DNA from: Streptoverticillium olivoreticuli subsp. olivoreticuli
Lineage (GTDB): Bacteria > Actinomycetota > Actinomycetes > Streptomycetales > Streptomycetaceae
Direction: 5' to 3'
NCBI RefSeq assembly: GCF_003391135.1
Contig: NZ_CP031455.1
Location: 1,674,001 to 1,738,000, forward strand
Length of the DNA stretch: 64,000 nt
This document shows positions 50,578 to 60,521 of this stretch, one piece after another. The position numbers and the translations under genes were made by a program. Numbering within the stretch: the first letter of the stretch is position 1; every line of letters begins with the position of its first letter. The notes under the pieces are model-generated. The model saw only the letters and a list, made by a program, of their open reading frames with translations. It had not been told where the DNA came from and made no database searches.

Positions 50578-51813
50578 ATGGAGCGTCGCCTGGGCGCGCA
50601 CGAGATGGCGATCTTCCGAAGCGGCGGTCGTGTGCTCGTGACCTGTGAGCTCGAGGGGGGCATCGACCATGGGCTGCTCGCCGAATCGCTGCGGATCCTG
50701 ACCGAGTTCCACCCTGTTCTCCTCGGCAGGTTCGTCCCTGACCAGGAGTCCTGCGTCGTCCGGGACGGTGACCCCGGCACGCAGAGGGTGAAGATCGAGA
50801 AGTTCACGGATCTGCAGCAGGAACTGCAGGTGGTCCAGGACTGGTCGGCCGGCCCGCTGCTGCGGGTGGCCGTCTCCGAGGGCGATCCGCGCAGCACGGT
50901 GGCGCTGAGCATGCCGCGGGCCGTGGTGGACGGCGCGGCCTACGTCGCCCTGTACAAGAGGTTGTGGTCCATCTACACAGACCTGTCGCTCGGCAAGACC
51001 GTTCCGACGCACCTCATCGCGGGTGGGCTGGCCTCGCCCTCGCTCGACGACCGCGTCCAGGAGGGGTTCACCGAAGAGGAGTTGTCGGACTTCCTGACGT
51101 CCAGGGCCACCCAGCGCGAAGCCGTCCCGTCGGTGCTGTCCGTTCGTGGCCGCGAGCCCGGGACCTTCGGTGTCGTACGGCTCGAGCTCGACGCACAACG
51201 CACGCGGCGGTTCGTCGACTACGCCCATGCTGCCGGCCTGACCGTGCACAGCCTGATATGCGGGGTCCTGCTGACCGGGGCACGGGCCTTCCTCCCACCA
51301 TCGTCGGGGCCGATCACTCTGGCCTGTGTCTCGGCGGTCGACCTGCGCTCACGGATCTCTCCACCCATCGAACCGGAAAGTGTGCAGTCGTCCGCTTCTT
51401 CCAGCACGATTACGCTGGAGGTTTCCGAGTCGCCCGACCCGGTGGAGCTGGGACGGTCGGTGTCGGAGAAACTGCGGGCCGACCTCGCCGCACGGGTTCC
51501 CGACCTCGATGTCGCCACGATCCCCCGCCTGACCGACGAGACGGTCCCGCGCCTGCCCACTCTGATCGTCACCAACCTCCACAAGATCCCGCATCCGACT
51601 CTGCCCACGGGCCTGACGGTGTCCGGGTGGAGGATTCTCCCGTTGGTGGACATGCCGGTCCCGTTGGCGACCGTCACCCGGTTCGGCGACCGACTCGCGA
51701 TCGACCTCCCCTACCCTCGCCGCTGGTACGACGACGAAACGATGCGCCAGTTCATCTCGGTCGCTTCCGGGGTCTTCGACGAAGTCCTCGCCCGACAGGC
51801 CGCCCAGGCGTAG
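50578..51813 (+). CDS. PapA/condensation-like acyltransferase with degenerate active site (411 aa)
   Basis: Length and layout fit the CoA-dependent acyltransferase/NRPS-condensation superfamily, closest in style to polyketide-associated PapA proteins: an N-terminal half with FHPVLLGRF-type core near residue 45 and a C-terminal half with a long cross-over strand. The catalytic HHxxxDG should fall at SMPRAVVDG near residue 112, where both His are replaced (Pro-Arg) while Asp-Gly remains. It may therefore be inactive as a classic acyltransferase or use other residues. ATG 50578 is supported by CGGAGG 5 nt upstream. It is the first gene of the right-hand cluster side and may belong with the PKS genes, perhaps in chain release or acylation; this is inference. 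Confidence 0.75.
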   Translation: MERRLGAHEMAIFRSGGRVLVTCELEGGIDHGLLAESLRILTEFHPVLLGRFVPDQESCVVRDGDPGTQRVKIEKFTDLQQELQVVQDWSAGPLLRVAVSEGDPRSTVALSMPRAVVDGAAYVALYKRLWSIYTDLSLGKTVPTHLIAGGLASPSLDDRVQEGFTEEELSDFLTSRATQREAVPSVLSVRGREPGTFGVVRLELDAQRTRRFVDYAHAAGLTVHSLICGVLLTGARAFLPPSSGPITLACVSAVDLRSRISPPIEPESVQSSASSSTITLEVSESPDPVELGRSVSEKLRADLAARVPDLDVATIPRLTDETVPRLPTLIVTNLHKIPHPTLPTGLTVSGWRILPLVDMPVPLATVTRFGDRLAIDLPYPRRWYDDETMRQFISVASGVFDEVLARQAAQA

Positions 51814-52955
51814 CCGACCCGCCCCGGGCACACGTGCCGCGCGGAACCCCGCGGTTCACGGCCCTGGCGTCCCCGCTGCCATCCGGCCGTCGCGGCCTCT
51901 CCTGGAGCCCGGCGCGGCCGTCGTCATCTCGGCTCTGTGCCTGACGAGTTGGGCAGCCGACGCGGCGGGGATCCAGGGCGAGGAGTGGCCGATTCCTGAC
52001 ACTCGCCATGAGTGTCCAGTCACAGCGAGAACACACATCAGCCATTGCGGACCCACTAATTCTCGCCATCATGGGCAGCGCCCCCGCTCTCGCCGACCGC
52101 CCCCGGGCGGATGGGGCACGCCCCTCGGCCCACCACTCCCGCCATGGCGTGAACACGCGGGTCGCCACCAGCACATACCGACGCATCGGTCTGATTCCGG
52201 CGGTCCGGTCGGTCGCGGCCGCGCCCCGCATGCCGCCCGCGGCCCTACGACTCCTCGCCGCGGCCGAAATAGGCCCTGCGGACCGCCCGCTTCACCGCCC
52301 ACGCCCGCATCGCGGACCCATTTCACCCGGGGCCCACGGAATTCAACAGGGCCACCCATCGCCCGAAACAAGGAGCCATTAGCATCCCGCACCACCCGCA
52401 AGAGGCCCGACCCTTACGCCAAGCCGCCAGGTCACCCGGCATTTCACGGTTCCACGCAGGCCCGGCGTCGGCCATTGGGCGACATGTCTCCGAATTGGAT
52501 CTTCTACGCTTTCGTGGCTCTTGTGCCATTAAGTCGCCGCCCCGGATCGGAATTCGAACAAATGGACTGTCTCATTCCGTCCGGGTATCGTCTTTACGCC
52601 ATTGCCCTCGGCACTTCAGCCTTGCATCATCGATGCGTGGGGCAATGATCTCCGGAACCTCTTCGGGTTCGACGCTTCCGTCCGGCGGAGAACCGGCCCT
52701 TGGAGGATCGCTGTCGCTTCAAGCAACGCTGTGAGTAATTACCGCATCCTGTTGGCGAGCGTCTCGAGTGCGACACGCACCGAACAGGCGACACGGGCCG
52801 AGCACGTCGGCCGGGCCGAGCCGTACGCCGCGTAGATGCGACCACGCGCCACGGGTGGTCAACGACGATCACGAAGCGCCTCGCCGTGCTGTCGCCGCGA
52901 GGAGCCCGATGATGCGGTGGCATCGTTATCAGAGCTTCTGACGAAGGGAAAGACC
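51814..52955. other. 1.1-kb gene-poor region
   Basis: No ORF here has recognisable protein sequence or codon bias like its neighbours. The stretch 52380-52740 is noticeably less GC-rich than the rest of the window. It may contain the promoter for the small ORF and SARP gene, or be the remains of decayed genes. The repeat GGGCCGAGC occurs at 52795 and 52813, 18 bp apart, of unknown meaning. Confidence 0.5.
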
Positions 52956-53126
52956 ATGTCCGCCTCCTCTCTCTCTGATACGTCGGATCCCTGGACACGA
53001 CGCCTCCGGCCGCGTCGCGCACCGCCCGTCCGCAACGACGGTCGGCAGGACATGGCAGACGTCGTCTCCACAGCTCTCGCGGACGCCGCACGGCAAGGGG
53101 AAACACTTAGGGGGAACGCTCAGTGA
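52956..53126 (+). CDS. Small ORF translationally coupled to the SARP gene (56 aa)
   Basis: It starts at ATG 52956 with a purine-rich GAAGGGAAAG a few nt upstream, and its TGA overlaps the regulator's GTG (GTGA at 53123-53126). The peptide is short, Arg/Ser/Asp-rich at first (SDTSDPWTRRLRPRRAPP) and ends with a helical ADVVSTALADAARQG segment. No family recognised. The overlap suggests its translation delivers ribosomes to the regulator, so it may be a leader or coupling peptide. It could also be a chance ORF. Confidence 0.45.
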   Translation: MSASSLSDTSDPWTRRLRPRRAPPVRNDGRQDMADVVSTALADAARQGETLRGNAQ

Positions 53127-53920
53127 GGTACGAAATACTGGGGCCGCTCCGGGTCACGGACGGCACCAAGAGCATGAGCATCAGCGCACACAAAGTGGAG
53201 ATCGTCCTCTCCGTCCTGCTCATCCGCGCCGACCAGGTGGTCTCGCCGGAGCAGCTGATGGCGGAGATCTGGGGAGAGGACCTGCCGCGGCGCGCGACCG
53301 CGGGACTCCATGTGTACATTTCCCAGCTGCGCAAGTTCCTCAAGACGCTGGGCGCGGTCGGCAACCCCGTCGAGACCCGTGCGCCCGGGTATGTGCTGCG
53401 CAAGGGCGACGACGAGATCGACGCCCATGTCTTCCTGCAACTCGTCGACAGGGGACGGGCGTTCCTCAGGGAGGAGCGGCATGACGAGGCCGCCTGCCAC
53501 TTCGAGCAGGCCCTCGCGCTGTGGCGCGGCCCGACCCTCGGATACGGCGAGAAGGGACCGGCCGTGGGCGGCCCGATCATCGACGGGTTCTCGACCTGGC
53601 TGACGGAGACCCGCCTGGAGAGCCAGGAGATGCTGGCCGAATGCCGGCTCCGGCTCGGCCGCCACCGGGAGGCCGTGGGCATGCTGTACGCGCTCACCGC
53701 GGAGAACCCGATGCGCGAGGTGTTCCACCGTCAGCTCATGCTGGCGCTCTACCGCTCCGAGCGGCAGGCGGACGCGCTGAAGGTCTACCAGACGGTGCGC
53801 AGGACCCTGAAGGACGAACTGGGCCTGGAGCCCGGGCGCCCGCTCCAGGATCTGCAGCGGGCGATACTCGCGGGAGACAAGTGCTTGATGACGCCGCCCT
53901 TGGCCCTGTCGGGCCGATGA
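53123..53920 (+). CDS. Short SARP-family transcriptional activator (265 aa)
   Basis: Classic small SARP: an N-terminal OmpR-like winged helix (~1-95: MRYEILGPLRV..., with recognition helix region AGLHVYISQLRKFL) and a BTAD (~100-255) of helical repeats ending in LGLEPGRPLQDLQRAIL. Such proteins activate antibiotic genes by binding direct heptamer repeats next to -35. The gene lies between the PapA-like gene and the P450/PKS genes, so it probably controls the right-hand cluster. GTG 53123 follows a G-rich AGGGGGAA stretch and overlaps the preceding small ORF. No ATPase domain follows, unlike the larger SARP in this window. Confidence 0.92.
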   Translation: MRYEILGPLRVTDGTKSMSISAHKVEIVLSVLLIRADQVVSPEQLMAEIWGEDLPRRATAGLHVYISQLRKFLKTLGAVGNPVETRAPGYVLRKGDDEIDAHVFLQLVDRGRAFLREERHDEAACHFEQALALWRGPTLGYGEKGPAVGGPIIDGFSTWLTETRLESQEMLAECRLRLGRHREAVGMLYALTAENPMREVFHRQLMLALYRSERQADALKVYQTVRRTLKDELGLEPGRPLQDLQRAILAGDKCLMTPPLALSGR

Positions 53921-53986
53921 CCGGAGCTCCGTACACCGGATGACGCCCTTCTCGGTGTACGGAGCTCCGACGCGTCCGGGGCGGCT

Positions 53987-55240
53987 TCAGAAAGCGCAGT
54001 TCAAGTGCTTGATTCCTACGATGAAGCTGGATTCCAGGCGCCTGGGCCGCCCCTCGGCACGGATCTGGGGCAGCGCGGCGAGCAGCTCCCGGTACAGGGC
54101 GGTGATCTCCATCCGGGCGAGGTGGGCGCCCAGGCAGACGTGTGGGCCCACCGCGCCGAACGTGACGTGCGCGTTCGACCCGCGTGCGATGTCGAAGCGG
54201 TACGGGTCGGGGAAGACGCTCTCGTCCCGGTTCCCCGACCAGTAGAACAGGAAGATCCGGTCGCCCTTGCGGAACTTGTGGCCGTTCATCTCGCAGTCGC
54301 GGGCGGCGACCCGGCGCATCCAGTTGATGGGGGTGGAGACGCGGAGGATCTCCTCGACCGCGCCCTTGGCGTACGTATCGAAGTCGGACAGCAGCAGCCG
54401 CTTCTGCTCGGGGTGCCCGGTCAGCAGGATCAGAGCGTGGGAGATGGCGTTGCGCGTGGTCTCCATGCCGGCGATGACGAGCAGGATGAAGAACGACACG
54501 AGTTCCTGACGGGTCAACTGCTCGCCGTCCGCCTGCACTTGCACCAGCCTGGTGATCAGGTCGTCACGGGGGTCGGCGAGCCGGTCGTCGCGGAGCCGTG
54601 CGATGTAGTCGCCGAGTTCGCGTGACGCCTCGATCACCGCTCGCTCGGATTCCGTCCGGTCGGGGACGTAGTCGGGGTCGAGCGGCCCCACGATCGTGTT
54701 GGACCGCTCGAAGAGGAAGTCGTGGTCCTCCTCGGGGATCCCCATCATGTCGCTGAGCACGGCGATCGGCATCTCCGCGGCGACGGGCCGGATGAAGTCA
54801 CCCGGCCCCCGCGCGACGAGCTCGCGGACGATGCGCCGGGCGGTTCGGGTCGCCACGGCCTCGAACTCGGGGACCATGTTGCGGCCGAAGGAGCGCGCGA
54901 CGATGCGCCGGAGGCGGGAGTGCTCCGGATTGTCCATATTGATCATCGAGCCGTAGTACTCGTCCAGTTCGGGCGGCAGGCCGACGATGGTGGTCGCGCC
55001 GTTCGAGGAGAAGTCCTGCGGGCGGCGGCTCACTTCCGTGATGTCGGCGTACTTGACCAGCGCGTGGTAGCCGAACGCCCAGGGCACGCCGGGCATGCTC
55101 TGCTGGATGAACGCCGGATGCGGCAGCCTGCGCAGCTCTTCGAAGAGCGCCACGCGTTCTTCGTGCGGCCGCGCCCAGAAGGACGGGTCGACCAGGTCGG
55201 GCAGGGGGGCTGTGGACTGCTTGCTCTGCGTGAGGGACAC
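53987..55240 (-). CDS. Cytochrome P450, CYP125/124-like heme signature (417 aa)
   Basis: Complete P450. The I-helix AGMETTR is near residue 257, the K-helix EEILR is near 295, and the heme-binding FGAVGPHVCLGAHLAR has its Cys ligand near 367. This FGxxGPHxCLGA form is that of the CYP125/CYP124/CYP142 type rather than the usual FGxGxHxC, so a terminal or lipid-like hydroxylation is conceivable. No ferredoxin gene is adjacent. GTG 55240 has GAGG 4 nt upstream; GTG 55291 gives a 434-residue version but lacks a well-spaced ribosome site. It is divergent from the PKS genes and likely tailors their product. Confidence 0.92.
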   Translation of the reverse strand: MSLTQSKQSTAPLPDLVDPSFWARPHEERVALFEELRRLPHPAFIQQSMPGVPWAFGYHALVKYADITEVSRRPQDFSSNGATTIVGLPPELDEYYGSMINMDNPEHSRLRRIVARSFGRNMVPEFEAVATRTARRIVRELVARGPGDFIRPVAAEMPIAVLSDMMGIPEEDHDFLFERSNTIVGPLDPDYVPDRTESERAVIEASRELGDYIARLRDDRLADPRDDLITRLVQVQADGEQLTRQELVSFFILLVIAGMETTRNAISHALILLTGHPEQKRLLLSDFDTYAKGAVEEILRVSTPINWMRRVAARDCEMNGHKFRKGDRIFLFYWSGNRDESVFPDPYRFDIARGSNAHVTFGAVGPHVCLGAHLARMEITALYRELLAALPQIRAEGRPRRLESSFIVGIKHLNCAF

Positions 55241-55360
55241 GATGCCTCGATTCGCGTTGTCCGGACCGACGGTCAGATCGACCGACTCCACCGGACATCG
55301 GGGCGACTCCGCTGATCAGAGCATGACGACCTGGCACGCGCTCACCTTGGCGGCCGCCGC

Positions 55361-55412
55361 TTAAGCGCTCCTAAGAGCTCGCCGCGCGCAGCGGTGTATT
55401 AGGAGGGCTTTA
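55361..55412. promoter_or_regulatory. Inverted repeat in the P450/PKS divergent promoter region
   Basis: The arm 55361-55376 (TTAAGCGCTCCTAAGA) and the complement of 55397-55412 (TAAAGCCCTCCTAATA) match at 13 of 16 positions, with a 20-nt spacer. Its core is GCTCCTAA / TTAGGAGG. It sits about 120 nt before both start codons and is the most structured element in the 294-bp gap, so it is a candidate operator for a dimeric regulator controlling both directions. Confidence 0.45.
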
Positions 55413-55534
55413 GCGCCGTCGACAATTCTGCAGCCCGGTGGGCCCCACCTGCCCGATGCTCGCGCCGTCCGGCTGTCCGGTCATTCGGGTCAGGGGTCCG
55501 CTTGTTCTTGCGGAGAGGAGCGGTTGTCACCGGG

Positions 55535-58500
55535 ATGGCGCACAACGAAGAGAAGCTTCTTGAATACCTCAAGCGTGTCACTGCGGACCTGCGTCAGACG
55601 GAACGGCGGCTGCAGGACGTCGAGTCGGCGGCCCACGAGCCGATCGCGGTCGTCGGCATGGCATGCCGGCTGCCGGGCGGAGTGCGGTCCCCCGAAGAAT
55701 TCTGGGACCTGATCTCGGCGGGCGGCGACGCCGTCGCACCGCTGCCCGGCAACCGCAACTGGGACCTCGACGCCCTCTACGACCCGGACCCGGAGAGCAC
55801 CGGCACCAGCTACGTCCGCGAGGGCGGTTTCGTCTATGACGCCGGTGAATTCGACTCCACCTTCTTCGGCATCGGCCCGAGCGAGGCACTGGCGATGGCA
55901 CCGCAGCAGCGGCTCGCACTGGAGACCGCGTGGGAGGCCATCGAACGCGCGGGCATCGACCCGCTCTCCCTGCGCGGCAGCTCCACCAGCACCTTCATCG
56001 GCTGCGACGGCCTCGACTACGCCTTGGGCGCCTCCGAGGTACCGGAGGGCACCGCCGGGTACTTCACCATCGGCAACTCCGCCAGCGTCACTTCCGGTCG
56101 CGTCGCCTACGCCCTGGGCCTTGAGGGTGCGGCGGTGACGATGGACACCGCGTGTTCCTCGTCCCTGGTCTCCCTTCACCTCGCGGCCCAGGCGCTGCGT
56201 ACGCGGGAGTGTTCACTGGCCCTGGCCGGTGGCACGTACGTGATGTCGTCACCAGCCCCGCTGATCGGCTTCAGCGAGCTGCGCGGCCTGGCCCCCGACG
56301 GCCGGTGCAAACCGTTCTCGGCGAGCAGCGACGGCATGGGCATGGCCGAGGGCACCGGCGTGGTGCTCTTGGAGCGCCTCTCCGACGCACGGCGCAACGG
56401 CCGCAGGGTCCTTGCGGTGATCAGGGGTTCGGCCGTCAACCAGGACGGTGCGAGCAATGGACTCACCGCGCCCAACGGGCCCTCGCAGGAGCGGGTCATC
56501 CGCGCAGCCCTCGCCAACGCCCGGCTTTCCGCCGAGGACGTCGACGTGGTGGAGGCACACGGCACCGGCACCACACTCGGCGACCCCATCGAGGCGGGCG
56601 CACTCGCCTCCGCCTACGGGCAGGGGCGGCCCGAGGGCCGACCGCTGTGGGTCGGGGCGGTGAAGTCCAACATCGGCCACACGCAGATCGCTGCGGGAGT
56701 GGCCGGAGTGATCAAGATGGTCCTCGCGCTGCGGCACGAACTGCTGCCCGCCACCCTGCACATCGACGCCCCCTCGCCCCACGTGGAGTGGGACGGCAGC
56801 GGGCTGCGGCTTCTCACCGAGCCGGTGAAGTGGTCGCGTGGCGAGCGGGTGCGGCGGGCCGGGGTCTCTTCCTTCGGGTTCTCCGGGACGAACGCGCATC
56901 TGATCCTGGAGGAGGCGCCGGAGGAGGAGCGGCCGGAGGCGGTGGGCCCCGCGCCCGAGCCCGCGGCGGGTGCGGCGGTGCCGTGGCTCGTCTCCGGACG
57001 GACCGGGAATGCGCTGCGCGAACAGGCCCGCAGACTGAGTGGGTTCGCAGCCGGGGATACGGATGCCTCCGCGGCCGAGGTGGGCTGGTCACTGGCCACG
57101 TCACGCTCGGTGTTCGAGTACCGAGCGGTCGTCCTCGGGCAGGACCGGGACGCGCTGACTGCCGGGCTGCAGGCACTGGCGTCGGGCGAGGCTTCGCCGG
57201 ACGTGGTGTCCGGAGTGGCCGGTGACACCGGGCCGGGGCCGGTGTTGGTGTTCCCGGGGCAGGGGTCGCAGTGGGCGGGCATGGGTGCCCAACTACTCGA
57301 TGAATCACCGGTGTTCGCGGCTCGGATCGCCGAGTGCGAGCAGGCCCTTTCCCTCTACGTCGACTGGTCGCTGACAGAAGTGCTGCGCGGGGACGGCGGT
57401 GAGCTGTCGCGGGTGGAGGTCGTCCAGCCCGTTCTGTGGGCGGTGATGGTCTCCCTTGCCGCCGTATGGGCCGACTACGGCATCACCCCCGCCGCCGTGG
57501 TCGGCCACTCACAGGGCGAAATGGCCGCCGCCTGCGTCGCCGGAGCCCTGTCCCTGGAGGACGCGGCACGGATCGTCGCCGTACGCAGCGACGCACTCCG
57601 GCAGCTCGCCGGACACGGCGCCATGGCCTCCCTCGGAACCAGCGCCGAGCAGGCCACCGAGCTCATCGACAACCGGCCAGGAGTGGGCATAGCTGGCATC
57701 AACAGCCCCGCATCAACGGTAATTTCCGGCCCGCCCGAACAGGTCGCCGCAGTCGTCGCCGACGCCGAAGCACGCGGGCTTCGCGCCCGCGTCATCGACG
57801 TGGACTACGCCTCTCACGGCCCCCAGGTCGACGAGATCGCCGACCTCCTCACGGACCGTTTGAGCGGTATCCAGCCGGTGGACACCGAGGTGGCGTTCTA
57901 CTCCACCGTCACCGCCGGACGCGCCGACACCACCGAGTTGGATGCCGACTACTGGGTGACGAATCTGCGTCAGCCGGTCCGCTTCGCCGACACCATCAAG
58001 ACCCTCCTCGCCGACGGCTACCGCATCTTCATCGAGGCCAGCCCCCACCCCGTCCTCAACCTCGGCATACAGGAAACCATCGACCAGTCCGGCACCACAG
58101 CCACCACCATCCCCACCCTCCGACGAGACCACGGCAACCACACCCAACTCACCCACTCCGCCGCCCAGGCCTACACCGCCGGGGCAGACATAAACTGGCA
58201 GCGCTGGTTCCCCACCGAACCCACCCCCCACACCATCGACCTCCCCACCTACGCCTTCCAACACCAGCACTACTGGCTCGAGCGCGCCACAACCGCCGCC
58301 ACCGCCGACAGCGGTCACAGCGCGGCCGAAGCGCAGCTGTGGCAGGCGATCGAGGAACTCGATCTCGGTCTGCTGGCCGGCACTCTGGGATCGGAGGAGG
58401 GCGGCGAGCAGGCGGTCGAGGCGATGGAGCCCGCGCTGCCGGTCCTGTCAGCCTGGCGGCGACGACACCGGGAGCAGTCCACGGTCGACTCCTGGCGCTA

Positions 58501-60457
58501 CCACGTCACGTGGAAGCATCTCGACAATGTTCCAGCGGCACCGGAGTTGAGCGGGGAATGGCTCCTCTTTATTCCTGCCGCACAGGCCGACCACCCTGCC
58601 GTACGAGCTACGGCGGAGTCCTTGGAGAAGCACGGCGCGACCGTCCGGCTGCATGCCGTGGAGACGGGTCGCGTACGGTGTGAGGCCCTGGCCTCGGTGG
58701 ATACCTCCGGGCTTGCCGGGATCGTCAATCTGTTGGCGCTGGACGAGGAACCACACCCCCAGCACCCAGCAGTACCCGCCGGACTCGCCGCAACCACCAC
58801 ACTCATCCAGGCCCTCACCACCAACGGAACCACAACCCCCCTCCACACCCTCACCCAAGGCGCCGTCTCCACCAGCACCACCGACCCCCTCACACACCCC
58901 GTCCAAGCCCACATCTGGGGCCTGGGACGCGTCGCCGCACTCGAACACCCCCACCTATGGGCCGGCCTCACCGACCTCCCCACCCACATCGACCACCACA
59001 CCCTCACCCGCCTCGCCACCACCCTCACCACCCCACACCACGAAGACCAAACCGCCATCCGCCCCACCGGCACCCACGCCCGCCGCCTCACCCACGCACC
59101 AACCACCACCACCCCAACCCACAACAACACCCACTGGCAACCCACAGGCACCACCCTCATCACCGGCGGCACCGGCGGCATCGGCGCCGTCCTCGCCCGC
59201 TGGCTCGCCCACCAAGGCGCACCCCACCTCCACCTCACCAGCCGACGCGGACCACACGCACCCGGCGCCCAGGAACTCACCGACGAACTCACCCAACTCG
59301 GCACCACCATCACCATCACCGCCTGCGACGTCAGCAACCCACACCAACTCCAAAACCTCCTCGACAACATCCCCGACCAACACCCCCTCACCACCGTCAT
59401 CCACGCCGCGGGCATCACAGATCTGACGCCGATCGGCGATCTGACGTCCGCGCGCCTGGACGAGGTGCTCGGGTCCAAGGCGTACGCGGCCTGGAACCTG
59501 CATGAGATGACGCGGGATTCGGACCTCACGGCCTTCGTGATGTTCTCCTCCGGCGCCGGAGTATGGGGCAGCGGCCAGCAAGGCGCCTACGGCGCGGCCA
59601 ACCACTTCCTCGACGCCCTCGCCGAACACCGCCGCTCCCAAGGACTCCCCGCCACCTCCATCGCCTGGGGACCCTGGGCCGAAGCCGGGATGTCCGCGGA
59701 CCAGGAGTCGCTCATGTACTTCAAGCGCTTCGGTCTGCATCCGATCAGTCCTGACCTGAGCGTCAAGGCGCTGCACCAGGCGCTGAGTTCGGGCGAGACC
59801 ACGCTGACCGTGGCGAACTTCGACTGGTCCCGGTTCACCCCGACGTTCACCACACAGCGGCCCAGCCCGTTCCTCGACGACATTCCCGAGAACCAGCGGG
59901 AGGCCGAGCGGACGGGCTCCGGAGCGGAGACCAGCGCGTTCCGCGCGGAACTCGCGAAAACTCCCGCGTCGCAGCGGCACGGTTTCCTGGTCCAGCATGT
60001 CCGGACGCACGCGGCCGCGACGCTCGGCCGGACGGTGGAGGAGATCCCGGCGGCGAAACCGTTCCAGGAGCTCGGCTTCGACTCCCTGACCGCGGTCCAG
60101 CTGCGCAATCAGCTCAACACCACGACCGGGCTCTCCCTGCCCGCCACCGTGATCTTCGACCATCCCACGTCCGAGGCGCTCGCCACGCATCTGCGCGGGC
60201 AGCTCGGTGTCGCGGGCGAGGTCACCGGTGAGGGCGGTGTCCTCGCGGCCCTGGACAAGTGGGACGCGACGTACGGCACAGCCGAGATGGACGAGGCGGC
60301 CCGGCGGCGGATCGCGGGCCGGCTGCAGGCGCTGATGTCGAAGTGGAGCCCGTCCCAGGGTGACGGAGACCGTTCCGACTCCGCCCATGACGAGCTGGAG
60401 TCCGCGACCGCGGACGACATCTTCGACCTCATCTCCAGCGAGTTCGGAAAGTCCTGA
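55535..60457 (+). CDS. Type I modular PKS, single module KS-AT-KR-ACP (1640 aa)
   Basis: The N-terminal docking coil begins [21 protein letters not shown] (~34-460) has DTACSSS and the EAHGTGT and NIGHTQ His motifs, but reads MAPQQR where MDPQQR is usual. AT (~565-862) has GHSQGEM near 655 and YASH near 757, the signature of methylmalonyl-CoA selection. KR (~1200-1400) has TGGTGGIG, lacks LDD, and has Trp eight residues before the catalytic Tyr, so it is A-type, likely giving an L-hydroxyl. ACP (Ser near 1515, LGFDSL) and a C-terminal docking segment ([14 protein letters not shown]) follow. The active KS and N-terminal docking domain mean it accepts a chain from another subunit and is not the loading module. 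It adds one 2-methyl-3-hydroxy unit. ATG 55535 is the only plausible start. Confidence 0.95.
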   Translation: MAHNEEKLLEYLKRVTADLRQTERRLQDVESAAHEPIAVVGMACRLPGGVRSPEEFWDLISAGGDAVAPLPGNRNWDLDALYDPDPESTGTSYVREGGFVYDAGEFDSTFFGIGPSEALAMAPQQRLALETAWEAIERAGIDPLSLRGSSTSTFIGCDGLDYALGASEVPEGTAGYFTIGNSASVTSGRVAYALGLEGAAVTMDTACSSSLVSLHLAAQALRTRECSLALAGGTYVMSSPAPLIGFSELRGLAPDGRCKPFSASSDGMGMAEGTGVVLLERLSDARRNGRRVLAVIRGSAVNQDGASNGLTAPNGPSQERVIRAALANARLSAEDVDVVEAHGTGTTLGDPIEAGALASAYGQGRPEGRPLWVGAVKSNIGHTQIAAGVAGVIKMVLALRHELLPATLHIDAPSPHVEWDGSGLRLLTEPVKWSRGERVRRAGVSSFGFSGTNAHLILEEAPEEERPEAVGPAPEPAAGAAVPWLVSGRTGNALREQARRLSGFAAGDTDASAAEVGWSLATSRSVFEYRAVVLGQDRDALTAGLQALASGEASPDVVSGVAGDTGPGPVLVFPGQGSQWAGMGAQLLDESPVFAARIAECEQALSLYVDWSLTEVLRGDGGELSRVEVVQPVLWAVMVSLAAVWADYGITPAAVVGHSQGEMAAACVAGALSLEDAARIVAVRSDALRQLAGHGAMASLGTSAEQATELIDNRPGVGIAGINSPASTVISGPPEQVAAVVADAEARGLRARVIDVDYASHGPQVDEIADLLTDRLSGIQPVDTEVAFYSTVTAGRADTTELDADYWVTNLRQPVRFADTIKTLLADGYRIFIEASPHPVLNLGIQETIDQSGTTATTIPTLRRDHGNHTQLTHSAAQAYTAGADINWQRWFPTEPTPHTIDLPTYAFQHQHYWLERATTAATADSGHSAAEAQLWQAIEELDLGLLAGTLGSEEGGEQAVEAMEPALPVLSAWRRRHREQSTVDSWRYHVTWKHLDNVPAAPELSGEWLLFIPAAQADHPAVRATAESLEKHGATVRLHAVETGRVRCEALASVDTSGLAGIVNLLALDEEPHPQHPAVPAGLAATTTLIQALTTNGTTTPLHTLTQGAVSTSTTDPLTHPVQAHIWGLGRVAALEHPHLWAGLTDLPTHIDHHTLTRLATTLTTPHHEDQTAIRPTGTHARRLTHAPTTTTPTHNNTHWQPTGTTLITGGTGGIGAVLARWLAHQGAPHLHLTSRRGPHAPGAQELTDELTQLGTTITITACDVSNPHQLQNLLDNIPDQHPLTTVIHAAGITDLTPIGDLTSARLDEVLGSKAYAAWNLHEMTRDSDLTAFVMFSSGAGVWGSGQQGAYGAANHFLDALAEHRRSQGLPATSIAWGPWAEAGMSADQESLMYFKRFGLHPISPDLSVKALHQALSSGETTLTVANFDWSRFTPTFTTQRPSPFLDDIPENQREAERTGSGAETSAFRAELAKTPASQRHGFLVQHVRTHAAATLGRTVEEIPAAKPFQELGFDSLTAVQLRNQLNTTTGLSLPATVIFDHPTSEALATHLRGQLGVAGEVTGEGGVLAALDKWDATYGTAEMDEAARRRIAGRLQALMSKWSPSQGDGDRSDSAHDELESATADDIFDLISSEFGKS
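58715..59016 (+). repeat. 302-bp tract identical to 63699-64000
   Basis: This part of the first PKS gene (post-AT linker into the KR structural domain) is base-for-base identical to the last 302 bases of the window in the second PKS gene, including silent positions. The identity probably continues past the right edge. It points to recent duplication or gene conversion. Confidence 0.9.
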
Positions 60458-60521
60458 CTCCGTTCCCGTCCCGTCCCCCATGACCTCGATCATCCACGTA
60501 GCGCCAAGGAGCCTGGGTTAG

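Noticed and set aside
52008-52382. 124-residue plus-strand ORF in the gene-poor region
   Set aside because: No plausible Shine-Dalgarno and Pro/Arg/His-rich composition unlike real neighbours.
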